A stretch of DNA of 64,000 nt from Syngnathus acus (Eukaryota; Chordata; Actinopteri; Syngnathiformes; Syngnathidae), in the NCBI RefSeq assembly GCF_901709675.1, contig NC_051102.1:9059412-9123411 (forward strand), in the 5' to 3' direction. The position numbers and the translations under genes are program-made. Below, piece after piece: positions 50,332 through 62,841 of this stretch (position 1 is its first letter; each line of letters begins with the position of its first letter). The notes under the pieces are model-generated. The model saw only the letters and a list, made by a program, of their open reading frames with translations. It had not been told where the DNA came from and did not search any database.

Positions 50332-53300
50332 TAACGTGGCAAGGAATTACTTCAGACCGTCGGAAAACTCATTTGTGATTCCCAGATACGATTTGATTTG
50401 CTTATTAGACCGGCAGAGCAGTAAAATATCTGGAATGAAGGGATTAGCCCAATGCTCCTTTTTGAAGCTGTAATTACGCGCGGCGCAGAGGCAAAAAAAA
50501 AAAAAAAAAAACACGGATGGCGCGAGTCAAAACGGCTGCATCTCCACATCCAATCGCAGAGGAGGCCTCGTGGTTAAATAGGAGTGTTTTCCTCCAGGGG
50601 GCGGCGGGGCGGATACATATCTGCCCTTCAACAAAGTTACTAGTTGGACTTATGAACTCGTAGCGTTGGAGATATAATCCGTTTTCTGGCAATCTTTTTT
50701 CCCCTTCTTTTATCCTCAGGGAGTGTGAGCAAAAATGAAACATTCCTTATTATTTTATTACACTGGTGGTGTGTGCGTGCGTGTTTGGGGGATTCTCCAT
50801 AGTGCACATGGCATCATTTTTTATTAGCGTTTGAAGATGAATCATTAAAACCTTACTCCATAAAGCACCTTGTTCTGCTCTAATCACTGGCGTTTTCCCT
50901 TAATTTGCCAGCGAGGGTAAAAAGAAACAAATGAGGTGCTCGTCTCCAAACGCGCCTTCCTGAATGCGCGATGAGCAGGTAGCCAGAAGAAGAGCTTGTC
51001 CGCACGCCACGCAGTGAGTCTGCCAGGAGGAAGGTGAATGGGATCATTATCTGGCACTCATTGAAATTCTGTAAGCGTGAATTAAACAAACAGGGATTGT
51101 GGATTATTTACCACAATAAGTCTGTTACATGCTTCAACTATATTATTTCCTCCAGCCAATGTCAGGGATTTATTTTGGTGCCCAGTAAATTGCCGGTTGC
51201 GCCGTTGTGGGAGTGAGCGCAGCCGGTTCGTTAGCCCGCTCATCATATTGCGAGCGGTCTATGGACTTGATCAAAATAAAAATCAGGAAGTTGCACACAA
51301 CTGGACCTGCCTATGTTGATGAAAAGCAATTTTTCCTCTCAAGAACCCGGATAGTTTGACATGCCCCGTGTCCCCGAGGTGCTGTTCCACGTATGATAAC
51401 ACGCTTTTACACTTTGTGTGAGGAGATGAGAGCACAACATGACAGACCTGTGGCACTTTGTTGTGAAAGCAGGAAGGAACTAGGGAGAGGGGGGGCAAAG
51501 ACGATCATTATAGTCTACCTGTGCTCCGGAGCCTCCCAAGTGAGTTGATCACAAACAGCACCTATAGAATAACGCAATGGTTGCTGTGCATTATAATGCA
51601 GCAGTTGAAAGAAAATAAAGTAAACGAGAAAGAGCGTATTTTTAAGACAATTATTTTTTTTGTTTCTCACAAAAACAAGCCTATGTGGATGAGTATAGGG
51701 GAAAAAAAGTACAGTTGAGTAGTAGTTTATAGTAAGTCTAATAGAGCCCTAAAACTTTTTTTTTAACAATATGCTTTTATTTTGAAGGTGCAACCTTTTA
51801 CAATAAAAGTTGTAGTATCACAAAACAAAACACCACTTTTATGACTGTATGGCTTTGATTTGACTTTCAGTGAGACCAACTTACTCTTTGGCCCACAACA
51901 AATGCTTGCAAGTTGCGAGTTGCACGTCTCCCTGACACACGCTGCTCCTTTGTCAGTCCGTGTGAAGTCGGACTGTCTTCCAGCAGCGGCGCCAGACGTG
52001 GAAGCTCCCGGTGTTTGCTGTCTTGCACTTTTTTCCCTGACACTTTGGCTCCTCGTCTCTGGCCGTAGTTGCCGGGGTCAAGGGGGCGGCCGGCACGTAG
52101 CGCCGCCGCGGCAGGTAAAGGCGAACGGGAAGGATATTTTATTAATTTGCTGCCGAGATCCTGGAACAGACCAAAGGCTGTGACAGGTATCCAGCGTGCG
52201 GCGCCTCGCAGCCTCTCCCACCCACCTCCCCCACTCTCGTGAACTCTACCCTGCGAGGGGGCTAGCCAATTTTCACCAGCCTGTCGAGATGGATGATGGG
52301 AGTGCATCCGTCTAATCAGCCCTCCGAGGACCCCCCGCCAGGCGGCCCCCCTCCGACTGGTCAGATTGACTGACTCCTGGGCCACTGTGCCCCGGAATCC
52401 ACATTCCAAAGGAGAATCATCTCCTTCCCTTCACAGACAAAACAATACAAGTCAGATAGATGCAGGCCGCGGCTCTCCAGAGGCCACCCCCCTGCACCCC
52501 GCTTCCCCCTCACGCCATTAAAATATAGAGCAAAGTCGAGATATTTCACGAGGTGCTGATGGGGAGGGCAAGCGCTCGCCGACCCTCATGGAGACGCATC
52601 CAGGCGGCGGTGGAACCTCACGCTTGTCTTTTCAGTTCAAGAAACTCTCCTTCTCCTACCAGCCTGAAAAAAATCCCTCCCTCGAGTGGTTGCGAAAGCC
52701 ACACTGCTACGCGAGACCCGATAACAAACTTCCTCCGCCATCCCGTTCGGCCCCGATTAATTAGGCGGATTCATTAACTGATGGACGCGCGCTATTAGCC
52801 GCAGCTTAAATCTGACATCTCGGAGAGAGTGCGGCGAGTCGCTTTAAGAAGAAGCGCTCAAGTTTGGATTCCGCAGCGATGCGGCAGAGGGGAGCCACGT
52901 CTCGGTCCTGATTCGGGGGCTGCATCTGAAAGCTGGACTGGCTCGAATTTGCCTTTAAATGTAGTCCTCAAAATGTCATATACAAGTAGAACCCTCGCAA
53001 GAATGAATTTGTACTTTGTAGTTTGTTACTGGTTGTGTTCAGCAATTCTTGCGTTCACTACGGTAAAAACAAGGAGAAAATCGCTAATAGTTCTTCTACT
53101 TGTTCTTTGTATTTTCCGACAGTCTAGAGGCACCACGCTGCCTCCCACAGGTCAGTCTTGGTACGATGACAATCATTCTGCTGGCCTAAAAGCACTTGAC
53201 CTACATTTGCAACCTCAATTGGCCCTCAATGACATCAGCAGATTTCCTTTGGTTGGTCAGCGCAAAACTTCTTCCACACAACTTTGACTAGCGAGCGGCA

Positions 53301-55578
53301 CAATTCATCAAATTGTATACTTTTTACATCAAAAATTGATTTGGGTGGCCGCATGGCTTCCCACCTACCTTAATTGGAGTATCTTCCAAAAGGATTCCTT
53401 TGTAGACAATGCCGACATCCTTAATGAGTGACGAGCGCTCATCTGCATCGCCTTCTGCTCAAATGAGAGTCTCCTCTCCCCGCGTGATGCCAGTGATTGC
53501 CACGCTGTGACCAATTCCGGCGTTTTAATTAAGCGTATTTATTGGCTTGGCGGTCACCGGGTCAGTGTAAACAGCCATGTGGCGTCCATCCAGCGCCGAA
53601 ATTAAGAAAATGGACAGTCAGGAAAGAAACATGTCAGGGAAATAAAGCCATAATTTGATTTTTTTTCTTCAATTGAATTGAAATACACAGTTGTTTAATA
53701 TACATAATTCCTTCCGAATTATGAAACACCCCGAATGCCCCGCATCCCAAAGGTAAACCAAAGCTCTCCTTGTTTGTCCCTAAGCGTCTTTCAAACGGCC
53801 CGTTTCTGGAAAGATCTTGATCCGCCGCCGCGCGTGACAGCTCTTCACGCCTTTGAAAGTTGCGTATGTATTTTTTCCCCCCCTTTCATATGACAACTTG
53901 TTTTCGTCTTTGTCACCTCGGGTGCTTCGGATTCTGTCACCGTTTCAAAATGCTACAAGCCCAAAAGTACAACAACGATGAATGAGAAGGGGGGAAAACG
54001 GCAGCTTGTGAGGAGCCGTCATTAATATTTAAGCTTATTTCTAATTACCTACACAAGTGTAGCGGCGTTACTGTAATGGGGGACGTAAACAGTCTCAGAT
54101 GGTGAGTGATGTTGTCACCATTGTGGCGCTCTTGTTGTGAAGGTGCATCAGAATTAGACAGCATGACAGACCTCGCCATCCTGGGAGGATTTTCTCCCAC
54201 TCGCATGTGTTTGTCTTTGTGGCGGTCTCTCCCAGGGTCTGCTATGTGCACGCAAGCACGTTGTCTGCGGGGAGACGTGACAAAAAACTCCCAGAAGCCT
54301 TTGAGCTCTTTTCCTTCCCTGTGTTGCGCCACCAGGGAAAGTTAAATCCAAACAAAGAAGAGATGCTGGCTCGGCGCGCTGCGCCCCGATCCGTCGACGC
54401 GTCTCTTACGCAAACATGTCGTCTTTACTTTCCGGCGTGACTGTGAGAAATCAACAACGTGTCGGCGCTTCTCAGGAAAATCGGCGTACCTCAGAACGTA
54501 CTACCCCGGATTCTCGAAGTAGTCTCCCAATTGTTCCCTCCTGAATTCCAACAGCAGTTTCCAGTTGCCAAAAGTGTCGTCGAACGAATGACGCCCATCC
54601 TCGGTCACTTAAAAGCTGCTTCTCTGATTGGCTCCCCAAAATACCATCGTGCAGATGAGCTCTCCGTCCTTCTACGTGGATCGATCCGGAAGGTGCGTGC
54701 GTTCAGCTTTGGTGTCTTCTTTCAAATCACATCCCAGACTCAAGTGGTTAAATGCGAGAGTAATTGTGTTTTTGTTTCTGGGAGTGACATGCGGAACCCC
54801 ATGGACCTTGTCTCCTTCCCAGTGACAGGCAGAAATCCTCCCCCCTCGCTCTGTCTAATTAGGGGATGTTGCCCAGGGCTCATGTCCCAGGAAGACCCAT
54901 CCCCCTCCCAAGATGGCTCCCCTAAGAAAGCCTTTAATTGGCTTCTTTAGTCATAGTCTTCATTTTGGCTGGAAAGGCATCTGTGTGTGCGAGTGTGTGT
55001 GTGTGTTGCCATCACCTCCAAATACACTCTGTATGGCTCTCTTGTGTTTCCTCTTTTCTTCTTTTCCTTCCCCTCGCCGGCCCTCTGGCTGACGCTTCCC
55101 CTCGCCCGTCTCCCACCTTCCCCTCACTTAATGAGGCCCCATAATAACACAGCAGTTGTGCACTTGTTTTGCTACCTCAGTCAAACAGCGGGATCGCTGC
55201 ACGGCCCGATTCCAGCGCCTTTCGATTGTCTGCTACGACAGGCTAATGACTATCATTCACAACAACAAAGCCCCCCCCCCAAAAAAAAACAGTGGTCCGT
55301 CGTCCCCGGTTACACCTCAGAAACGTTTGCCGCCATTTTGAGCTTGAGCTCTTATGCGTGAGTATTTGGTGGGAATATGACAAAAGGAAGGCGCGGAGAT
55401 CAGCGCTTGTTTGTCGGCCGTTACTGTACCGCCACGACTCCCCCGGGTAGCTCTCCTCAAACAAGACAGTCTGTTGCCAGGGAAACCAGGCGGGTTTGTG
55501 GCACAACGCGGGTGTTTTGGGCGGGTCATCCCTCCCCGCGGCCCGATAAGTGATGACTGTGGAGAATGCCAACTGCTC

Positions 55579-55580
<2 letters not shown>

Positions 55581-55610
<30 letters not shown>
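55581..55610. repeat. (TTAT)n microsatellite
   Basis: About seven TTAT units. A similar (TTTA)n repeat is at 60969-60992 downstream of the gene. Confidence 0.9.
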
Positions 55611-55864
55611 GATTGTGCTCGTCGTCGGGCTAAGTTGGCCGGCGCTAAGCCTGGCCTCAGGTCAAAGACGGGGAAGGTTTACTGTGGGGAACGCTCAGCT
55701 CGCTCGCAGTCGATACTGGACTGAGTTCAACGCACCATTAAAGATGGAGCCTAGATGCAACACCCTCGCCTTTTGTTTTGAACACAGCACAAGTCGAACT
55801 TTTGCGCATCATCCAAAATGCAGTGCAGGGCAATTGAGTCAAACTTTATTCAACTTTACTTATA

Positions 55865-55902
55865 ATACAATACAACTTTGTTTATACAGCGCATTTTAAA
55901 AT
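55865..55902. repeat. Short relic of the same fish repeat as at 39176
   Basis: Contains ACTTTGTTTATACAGCGCAT followed by TTTAAAA, the same pattern as the 39176 fragment. Too short for a family call. Confidence 0.35.
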
Positions 55903-58900
55903 AGCAGCAGCTGTTCGAAACCTTTTTTGCGTGAACTCTGCTTCCTTAACCGCTCGCTAAAGCTCGGCTTGAAAGCTACATGCTGAAAACAGCAAGCAGG
56001 AGGGCGCTTTGCAGGTATTAACACGATACCAATCAAACATTATTCGAGCCGCGATTAAGCCCGACATCTTCCCTCTCTGTGATGTGCTACGATAAGAGCT
56101 CGTGTCTAATGCGGCTCGCCCGGATGAAAGCCAAGAGACAAGTCCGTCCGGTCTTTCCTCTGCGGCGCTGACGCAAGCCGCTCACCTCGCTTACCTCAGT
56201 GGAGAACGGCCGCTCTCGGCGGAGGCCCGCCATCTAAAGAGCGATCCTAAATCAACTCCCCATCCGGCTGCTTCCCTCCAACTTCTCCTTCCAGCCGCTG
56301 CCTTCAACTCAGAAAGAGGCGTTGCACCTGTTTGCATGCTGGAGGGTGTTCTGCCTCCTCCTTTTCTTCTTGCCCTGGAGGAGGTTGCTGTGGGGTGATG
56401 AAATCACATGAAAGTGGGCTTGAACAGCAGCACCCAGGGAACGGAGAAGAAGAAGGCACTGCCCATCTTGATATAGTGGAGAAGCACATCAGTGATAGAA
56501 GATAAATCTAATTTAGTTGCGATGGCCGTTTTATTTTATTTTTTTGCGCAAGCTTCCAGCAGGTAGTTGAAAGGGTGGAGGAGGGGATTAAGGTTTGGGG
56601 GGAACGGCCGAGCTTCCGGGGGAATAGGACGCCATCCAAGAATGGCGTTGAGACGAGCGCTAAAAGGCTTAATGGAGGCCATCTAATCCTAAATTGCAGT
56701 CATTCTGGTGTGACACCATTAGTGACATCCGACTTGCCGCCTGGACCTTTTTTTGCTCCATTCCTGTTCCACGTCTAATTTGCTTCAACTAGCGTTGAGC
56801 CCGCACTGTGATTTAAGTCGAAAAAAAATAATTGCGGGTAGGTCCGCTCCCCTTTTTCCACTGTTGCCGGGTAAATGAGGCAGCGGGTAGCAGCAGATCA
56901 CTATATTAATTGATTAATAGATAATATAATAGCTAAGAGGTGCAAATTAAATAGCATTCAGCTCAATGTGTCAAATATGGCCGTTTAAATTTCATGAAAA
57001 CTTTTCTAATTTCCTACATGGACCATGAATGAACTGTAAGCAGAAATCTCAAAGGTTAAGTCGGGCTAGCTACCGCGTGCTATGACGACCTACTTCAAAA
57101 TAAAGACTCACTAGGGCTCTTGCTTTGGCACGCCGTAAAAAGTCCCGCTACACTCGAGGCTAAAATACGACTGCGTAGCGGCCAACCGAAAGCACCGAGC
57201 TCACAGGGAAAAAAGTCAACGTTAACTCTCCGTCACTCATAGTCGGGACTCTGCGGAGTTTAGCGTCCGCCGAGATGACGCTATCGGTTTCATTTTCAAT
57301 CTTTCAACAGCACCCTTCATCTTTCCCCCCCATTTCCCTTTAGTCTGCATGGTTGCCACTGAAGTCGTTTAACACCGTCCTTGAGAAAGCCCTCAGTGAG
57401 GGGAACTAGTGGCGTGTCTAAGGGAAAGGTAGGGATGCAGTGTGTGTGTGTGTGTGTCTCAGACAAAGCTGGGACATACTGTGATGGCGGTGGAAGGGGG
57501 TAGGAGCTGTTCCCCAGAGGGGTTATTTTCCCCTCTAATAGCTGTTACGAGCCCTACATTATATCCAAGGAGCCGCATTCCTTTGGGCTCCACGCACACA
57601 CATGCCCGCCGAGGTTGCTCGCACAAATTTTCTGTCTGTTTCCCTCTCGCCACACAGAGGCACCGACACACACACACACATCGAGTCTCGCCGCTTTGCT
57701 CTCTCCGTGTCAATATCCTGCCATTTGAAGTCACGTACTGCGGGGGCCTTCGGGAGCAGTCGAGGAGTCGGGCTGACGGGTAATGCGCCGCATTCATTAA
57801 TAAGGTTGCCGCGTTCCTGTCCCTCCTCAGCAACACCAAGGATGTCTTCACCGGAGGGGAGCGGGAGAGGGAGGGAGGGGGAGGCAAGGAAAGGAAAGGC
57901 GGAAAGGGGGCTGGGTTTGTAGCACCGTCCCATGGGGACTTTCCTCCCAGACTCACTTAGAGGAGCTTTATTTCTGCAAGAAGGCAAGCCGAGAAGCCTG
58001 TTCGGGGCCTTCTCTATTTAAGGAAAAGAGTGAGTGAGTGCGGGAGGGAGGGGAGGGGTGAGCCCTACGGGGGGGTCACTCTCCCTGCTCCCCCGTCAAA
58101 CTGCTTATTACCCCACCTGTCGGGGAGTAATCGCCGCAGCTGAAGGGAAAGCCGTGGAGGCGTTTAAACGCTTCATCCGGAGGCAGACGGAAGGGTAACG
58201 AGGGAGGCGAGCGACGCAATGGGGGTTAATAGTCGCCCACCGCTGATGCCCGAGAGACAGTGCGGAAGGGGGACCACGCACAATACCACCAAAATAATCA
58301 CACCTTCTTGTGGTTAGCAAATACAAATATTAGCGGGCTTTCTGAATCCCATTTTCAGGGGCCTCAACATGCCCAAAATAAGAAAGATGTGAATACTCGA
58401 CAGATGGCTGATGCTAAATTGTCACGCTTTTTTTGCACAGCATCAAAGTTTGATGATCTTATTGTCACGCCGCCGTGAAAATGAGGCTGCGAGGGTCCCG
58501 TCATGGATTATTATTGTTAGCAATGAATAGAAGTATTATTTTGTTGGTATTCGCTGTGCTATATTCCAACAACTCGGTGTAGCTCATTTTATTAGTTACT
58601 CCCTCATTGAAGAAAAAAAAAATCATGCCTTAGCACTGACAAGAATGCTCCATTTTGTTGGCCAATGTCAGAAAATAAAACACACAGGCATCGTCACTTA
58701 TGAAATATCTCTCAGCACATTGCCTGGTCCATGTGATTATTTGCGTCCAATAATGATGAGCCCACTCTTGCGCTGGCGTGTGACAGGTGCGTCTAAGTCC
58801 GTGCCAGTCGACAGGAGTCCGAGGCCGTGTTTTAAAGTGAGCGCGGCAAGTGGGGCATGTAGTTTGCATTAAAGGGATTAGCAGTCACTTCAAAAGATGA

Positions 58901-59682
58901 CCTGGATTCCGCCCACCAGGGACACCAGTTACACCCCCCTCCCGGTCCACGCTCCCTTTAAAAAACCTGGCACAGCTGCCCCGCGACAACCACGCGTCGG
59001 TGTGTCTTCATCAATGTGGATGAAACAACAAAAAGTCGACACGTTCCCTTTTGCAGCATTACATATGTACAAAAAAAGTCACCGGCCACTTTGATAATCC
59101 TTTTTTTTTTTTGGGTAGTGCATACATTGATTAGATGGCAGCGCGAGATAAATAAACAAGACTCCAAGGGACGGTATTCCGTATGGTGTGCCAGTGCCTC
59201 GTTATGGATTTGTTTCCATGGCCACAGTCTTTGATTGGGATGTAATATTTTTCAGCATGGAGAAGGTGGGGGTTATCTATCTGTCAGAGGTGTTGTGCTT
59301 TGGTGTCAGAAGCGGGTTTTAGCGCGCTTCATCCAGGCATCCAGAGGGTATCGATTTGAGAGCGTGCACGTCTGACTCAGGTGCAAGTTAATTGGAATGG
59401 GGATAATGAAAGCCTGATGGGATGATGTTGAAATGTCAAGAACCAAATCAAAGCATGGTGTGTACCTTCAGACCAGGATGTGGACAAAAAGAACATTTTT
59501 GTTTATATATCGGTCAGTGGGCAGCCCAAGTCAGACATCCATCTGAATCAAGGAGTCCGATTTTGAAAAGGGAGCAAAATTCTCAAATTGGTCCGGACTC
59601 CGGATACATCTCCACCCCTGTTTAATGGTGTGAAGAAACGGCAAGACCATTATTAAGCGTGTTTCTTTGTGTGTCCCCGCAG

Positions 59683-59712
59683 AACCACACGTTGACTCAG
59701 CACAGCAGCTAA
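59683..59712 (+). CDS. znf521: ZNF521 last coding exon (C-terminus NHTLTQHSS and stop)
   Basis: The acceptor TGTCCCCGCAG is followed in phase 0 by nine codons, NHTLTQHSS, and TAA at 59710-59712. These supply the two zinc-binding histidines of the last finger, whose cysteines lie in the previous exon. The C-terminus differs from the human family ending (TMTQHSS type) by Met to Leu. The exon continues into the 3' UTR. At 30 coding bases it is too short for an open-frame search, but the phase, acceptor and family match make it secure. Confidence 0.95.
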   Translation, partial: NHTLTQHSS

Positions 59713-59958
59713 CCCGGCCCAGACGAGCACCGCCGACGACCAAACGGGAGACGTGACGCGGAGAATACAGCCCGAGCGCCAATTATGGCCAGTGCAACGT
59801 CCCGCTCGCTGTCTCGCTTAAAGGATTCAGCGGCGTGGCGAGGCGGCCGTGCCGCTGCGAAGAAGGAAAAAAAGAAAAAATAGCACGAAGATAAAGACGT
59901 GAGCGGGAGGGGGAGGTCACAAAATGACATTGCCCATTGTTTACTTTCAAAATGTGCT

Positions 59959-59966
59959 TGTACATA
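59959..59966 (+). promoter_or_regulatory. znf521: Pumilio-type element in the 3' UTR
   Basis: TGTACATA exactly matches the PUM consensus UGUANAUA, on the sense strand about 250 bases after the stop codon. Confidence 0.45.
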
Positions 59967-60878
59967 GCCCTCTTTCATGTGTTGCTTCACTTCAGCTATA
60001 TTGCAATCTTATACAGTATTCGCCAATGTACAGTTTAACATGTTTGTCTGTAAAAACAACAAAAAAAAATGTCAATCAGCTTCAGTCGGTTTTAAAAAGA
60101 AGAAAAGAAGGTTCGGCCGCTCCGCATTCCGCCTCAATCAAGAGGGTGAGGAGAGGACGGTATCGTCTTCAGAAGCAAAGCGGGACATTATGCTGACATA
60201 TGCAAATGTGGCCACTCGCATTTGTGGAAGGTGAGGTCCCCCTGGTCCTGGTGGGCTGCTGAACAGAGGCGTGAAAAGAATTCCCACGTGGCTCCGAGAG
60301 CAAGGGGATGGGAAGTCTCCAGCCCGCTGATTCAACCTGTACATTTCTACTCTTGATGTTTACTGCTCATTGAAGCCTGGAGATGACTGGATTTGTTTTT
60401 TTCATGTTTTGTTATCTCTACGTTTTTGCTCGACAAGGGCGCAAAAATCAATTGGAATTCTATGGTTTGACAAGAAATACAGTTTCTTACCGTATTAGGG
60501 ATGTACTCGACTTAGTCCCTGGCTCTCCTGGAGAGTGGCCGACATCATTGCTCCCTTTTCCTCTTCTTTGCAGTGTTCTGTTGCCCTCCGCTCCAGCCGG
60601 AAGCCGCCGTGGCAACACACTTTAAAAACAGCAACAACAACATTCGGTTGTGTAAATGTTTTGCATTCATTGAACCTGAGATGCACTTTTGTATGAAACT
60701 TTAATGTTTTGACATTTTGACTTGAGAATCGTTCGTACGCCGTTTACAGGATATCTCCGGCTAAAACTCCCCGCGGCAAGAGGACACTTATTGCCAATGT
60801 TACTCAAAAGTATTGTACAAATATGGAGCTCTGTATTTCAGCAGAGCTATTTTTTTGTGTTGCACATGTGATGGAAAT

Positions 60879-60884
60879 ATTAAA
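60879..60884 (+). terminator. znf521: Poly(A) signal ATTAAA of znf521
   Basis: ATTAAA is the commonest variant poly(A) signal. A TG/T-rich downstream element (TGTGGTCTTTGTTT) follows at 60902-60915, so cleavage near 60895-60903 is likely. It is the best-placed signal after the stop codon. Confidence 0.7.
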
Positions 60885-60968
60885 AACTATGAGGAAAATG
60901 CTGTGGTCTTTGTTTATTTCCATAATTGAAATAATTATATGAACAGGATGTATGCCTAGTCCGTAGTA

Positions 60969-60992
60969 TTTATTTATTTATTTATTTATTTA
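60969..60992. repeat. (TTTA)n microsatellite
   Basis: About six units, just past the poly(A) signal. Confidence 0.9.
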
Positions 60993-61053
60993 ATGCCCAG
61001 TGTTGGCTTTGACAACACACCGTTTAAATGTCAATTTCTTGTGTTACGTGTAA

Positions 61054-61161
61054 CCAATCAGATTTCAGTCAGTAAATCTGACGTCCTACTTTTCCGTCCT
61101 CTGATTGGTTCAGAGCCATATCCTCTGATTGGTTGAGCTTAAGATCCGCACCAGCGATTGG
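61054..61161. promoter_or_regulatory. CCAAT-box (NF-Y-like) cluster with CRE-like site
   Basis: Four CCAAT pentamers lie within 108 bp. One is on the + strand at 61054-61058. Three are on the - strand, as ATTGG at 61104-61108, 61128-61132 and 61157-61161, spaced 24 and 29 bp. TGACGTC, a near-complete CRE, is at 61079-61085. CTCTGATTGGTT is repeated. Regularly spaced CCAAT boxes with a CRE are typical of vertebrate TATA-less promoters. Transcription start and direction are inferred: a strong donor TTTTG|GTGAGT on the + strand is at 61369. Confidence 0.45.
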
Positions 61162-62801
61162 TTCAGAGGAGAACATGACTAAAAGTGCATTTTCAAGGCG
61201 CCCTTTTCAAGAAAAGTTGAACTTCAAGAGTGGAGGTCAAGCAACACAGTTGCTTCAACCCGGTAATTGAGTTTTGGAGCATTTTCAGAGCAATATGCAA
61301 AGATAGATAACGCACACCGGCCAGGCAGAAGCAAAGGAAGGAGGTCTGCTCTGCTGCATCGGATTTTGGTGAGTAGCATTTATTTATTTCAAGTTCTGTT
61401 GATAAATATTGATTGTGAGCTAATATATTGTAGTGTGGGATTTTAGAATTGTTTGGATGTGATGCAATGGAAGATAAAGGTACTGTTTCCTGCCTTAGTA
61501 GCAGTAGCAGTAACCCACAAACACTGCAGTTCTACCCCAGTTGAAATTGCAATTATCAACATTTTGTAAAATTGATAACCCTTAAACAACTGAGCATTAT
61601 TGACTGTCAAAGTGTAAAGTTTGCTACAGCTCTTGAGTTACTTCTCATTAGATGTGGCACTAAAATCCTTGAACACATTTTTTCCCCTGGATAAGGTGCA
61701 AACACTCGCACTGGCGTCCAATAATTAGTCCCGTGAGATACATTAGTGAAAAGGGACACAAATGCTTTCCTATTTGAACATTATTTTTGACAGTTTGGGC
61801 CCCTCAAGGTTGCTCTCCATGCATGTAGTCTATAAATGTGTGTACTGGCAATTAACCTATCAGACAAGACCTATGACAGCATGAACACAATCATCAAAAA
61901 TAACCATTTTTTCCCCCCCCTGATATTAAAGTGCTTTATATTTCCCCATGGCTCCCTTGTGGCTCAGGCTAACGAACATCTGAGCTTCTTGAGGGAGGTC
62001 GGCGTTATTAATGACTCCATTACCCATCACCCTGTGCGGTCGCAGTACACACACACACACCTACACACACACCCTCGCTTTAGGTCTATTTAGGGAGCCG
62101 CCAGCACTGCAGGAGACCGAGAAAAGGATTCACAGAACGGGATGAAACCGACAGCATCTGTCCGTCACCTCTGATGATTCATCAGCGCTGATATTTCAAC
62201 GTTTCGTCAAGCTTTCGCTTTAGTTTTTCAACGCATGTTGGTTCTGAGGCTGCACTGACAAATGATGCTTACCGTATGCTCATCTGTAGAAAACCTGCAC
62301 GTACGTTTAACGTAAAAATGCCATTGCAAACATTTGAATTGGAGAATTAAAAACAAAATCGAATTGTTCATCCCTAATAACAATTTTAATCTAATTTCAT
62401 TTGCATTTTTATCTTGTACTGTTATGGTTTTGTTGCTATTCTTATTTGGTTCTTATTGGAAAAACACATCCTAAGTGTCTTCTATTGAGAGCTTGAACAC
62501 CCCTCAATCAAAATCCAAGATGGTTGATTCCAAGTTGATGAAGCGCCTTTCTGAAAGCAAGCCACGCCATCCATTTAACAACTTTGCTAGCATGTCCGTG
62601 TGCCAAACACTTTTAATAAGCTTCAAGGGCATTCAATCGGGTCCAGAACTTTGCTTTGCCAAAGACGGACCGGCCCATATCATCCATTACATTAAATTGG
62701 GTGGCGGCCTCCAGCTCATATTTATGATTTAATTAAATTCACTTGTGAGGCGTTTCAGAACCACTGTGGCCTCTCTCTTAATGCCAGCCTAAGCAGACGC
62801 G

Positions 62802-62802
<1 letters not shown>

Positions 62803-62837
<35 letters not shown>
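62803..62837. repeat. (AC)n microsatellite
   Basis: Uninterrupted AC dinucleotides downstream of the gene. Confidence 0.95.

Positions 62838-62841
<4 letters not shown>

Larger units (their letters stand above)
59713..60900 (+). other. znf521: znf521 3' UTR
   Basis: About 1.19 kb from the stop codon to the probable cleavage region after the ATTAAA at 60879-60884. It contains an exact Pumilio-type element TGTACATA at 59959-59966 and a weaker TGTACATT at 60338-60345. No open frame of note is present. The 3' end is inferred from the poly(A) signal and the GT-rich tract that follows. Upstream alternative sites were not identified. Confidence 0.75.

Noticed and set aside
52829-53287. 152-codon open frame with a hydrophobic stretch
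   Set aside because: No recognisable family, biased composition and no splice context. It lies in the last intron and is most likely chance.
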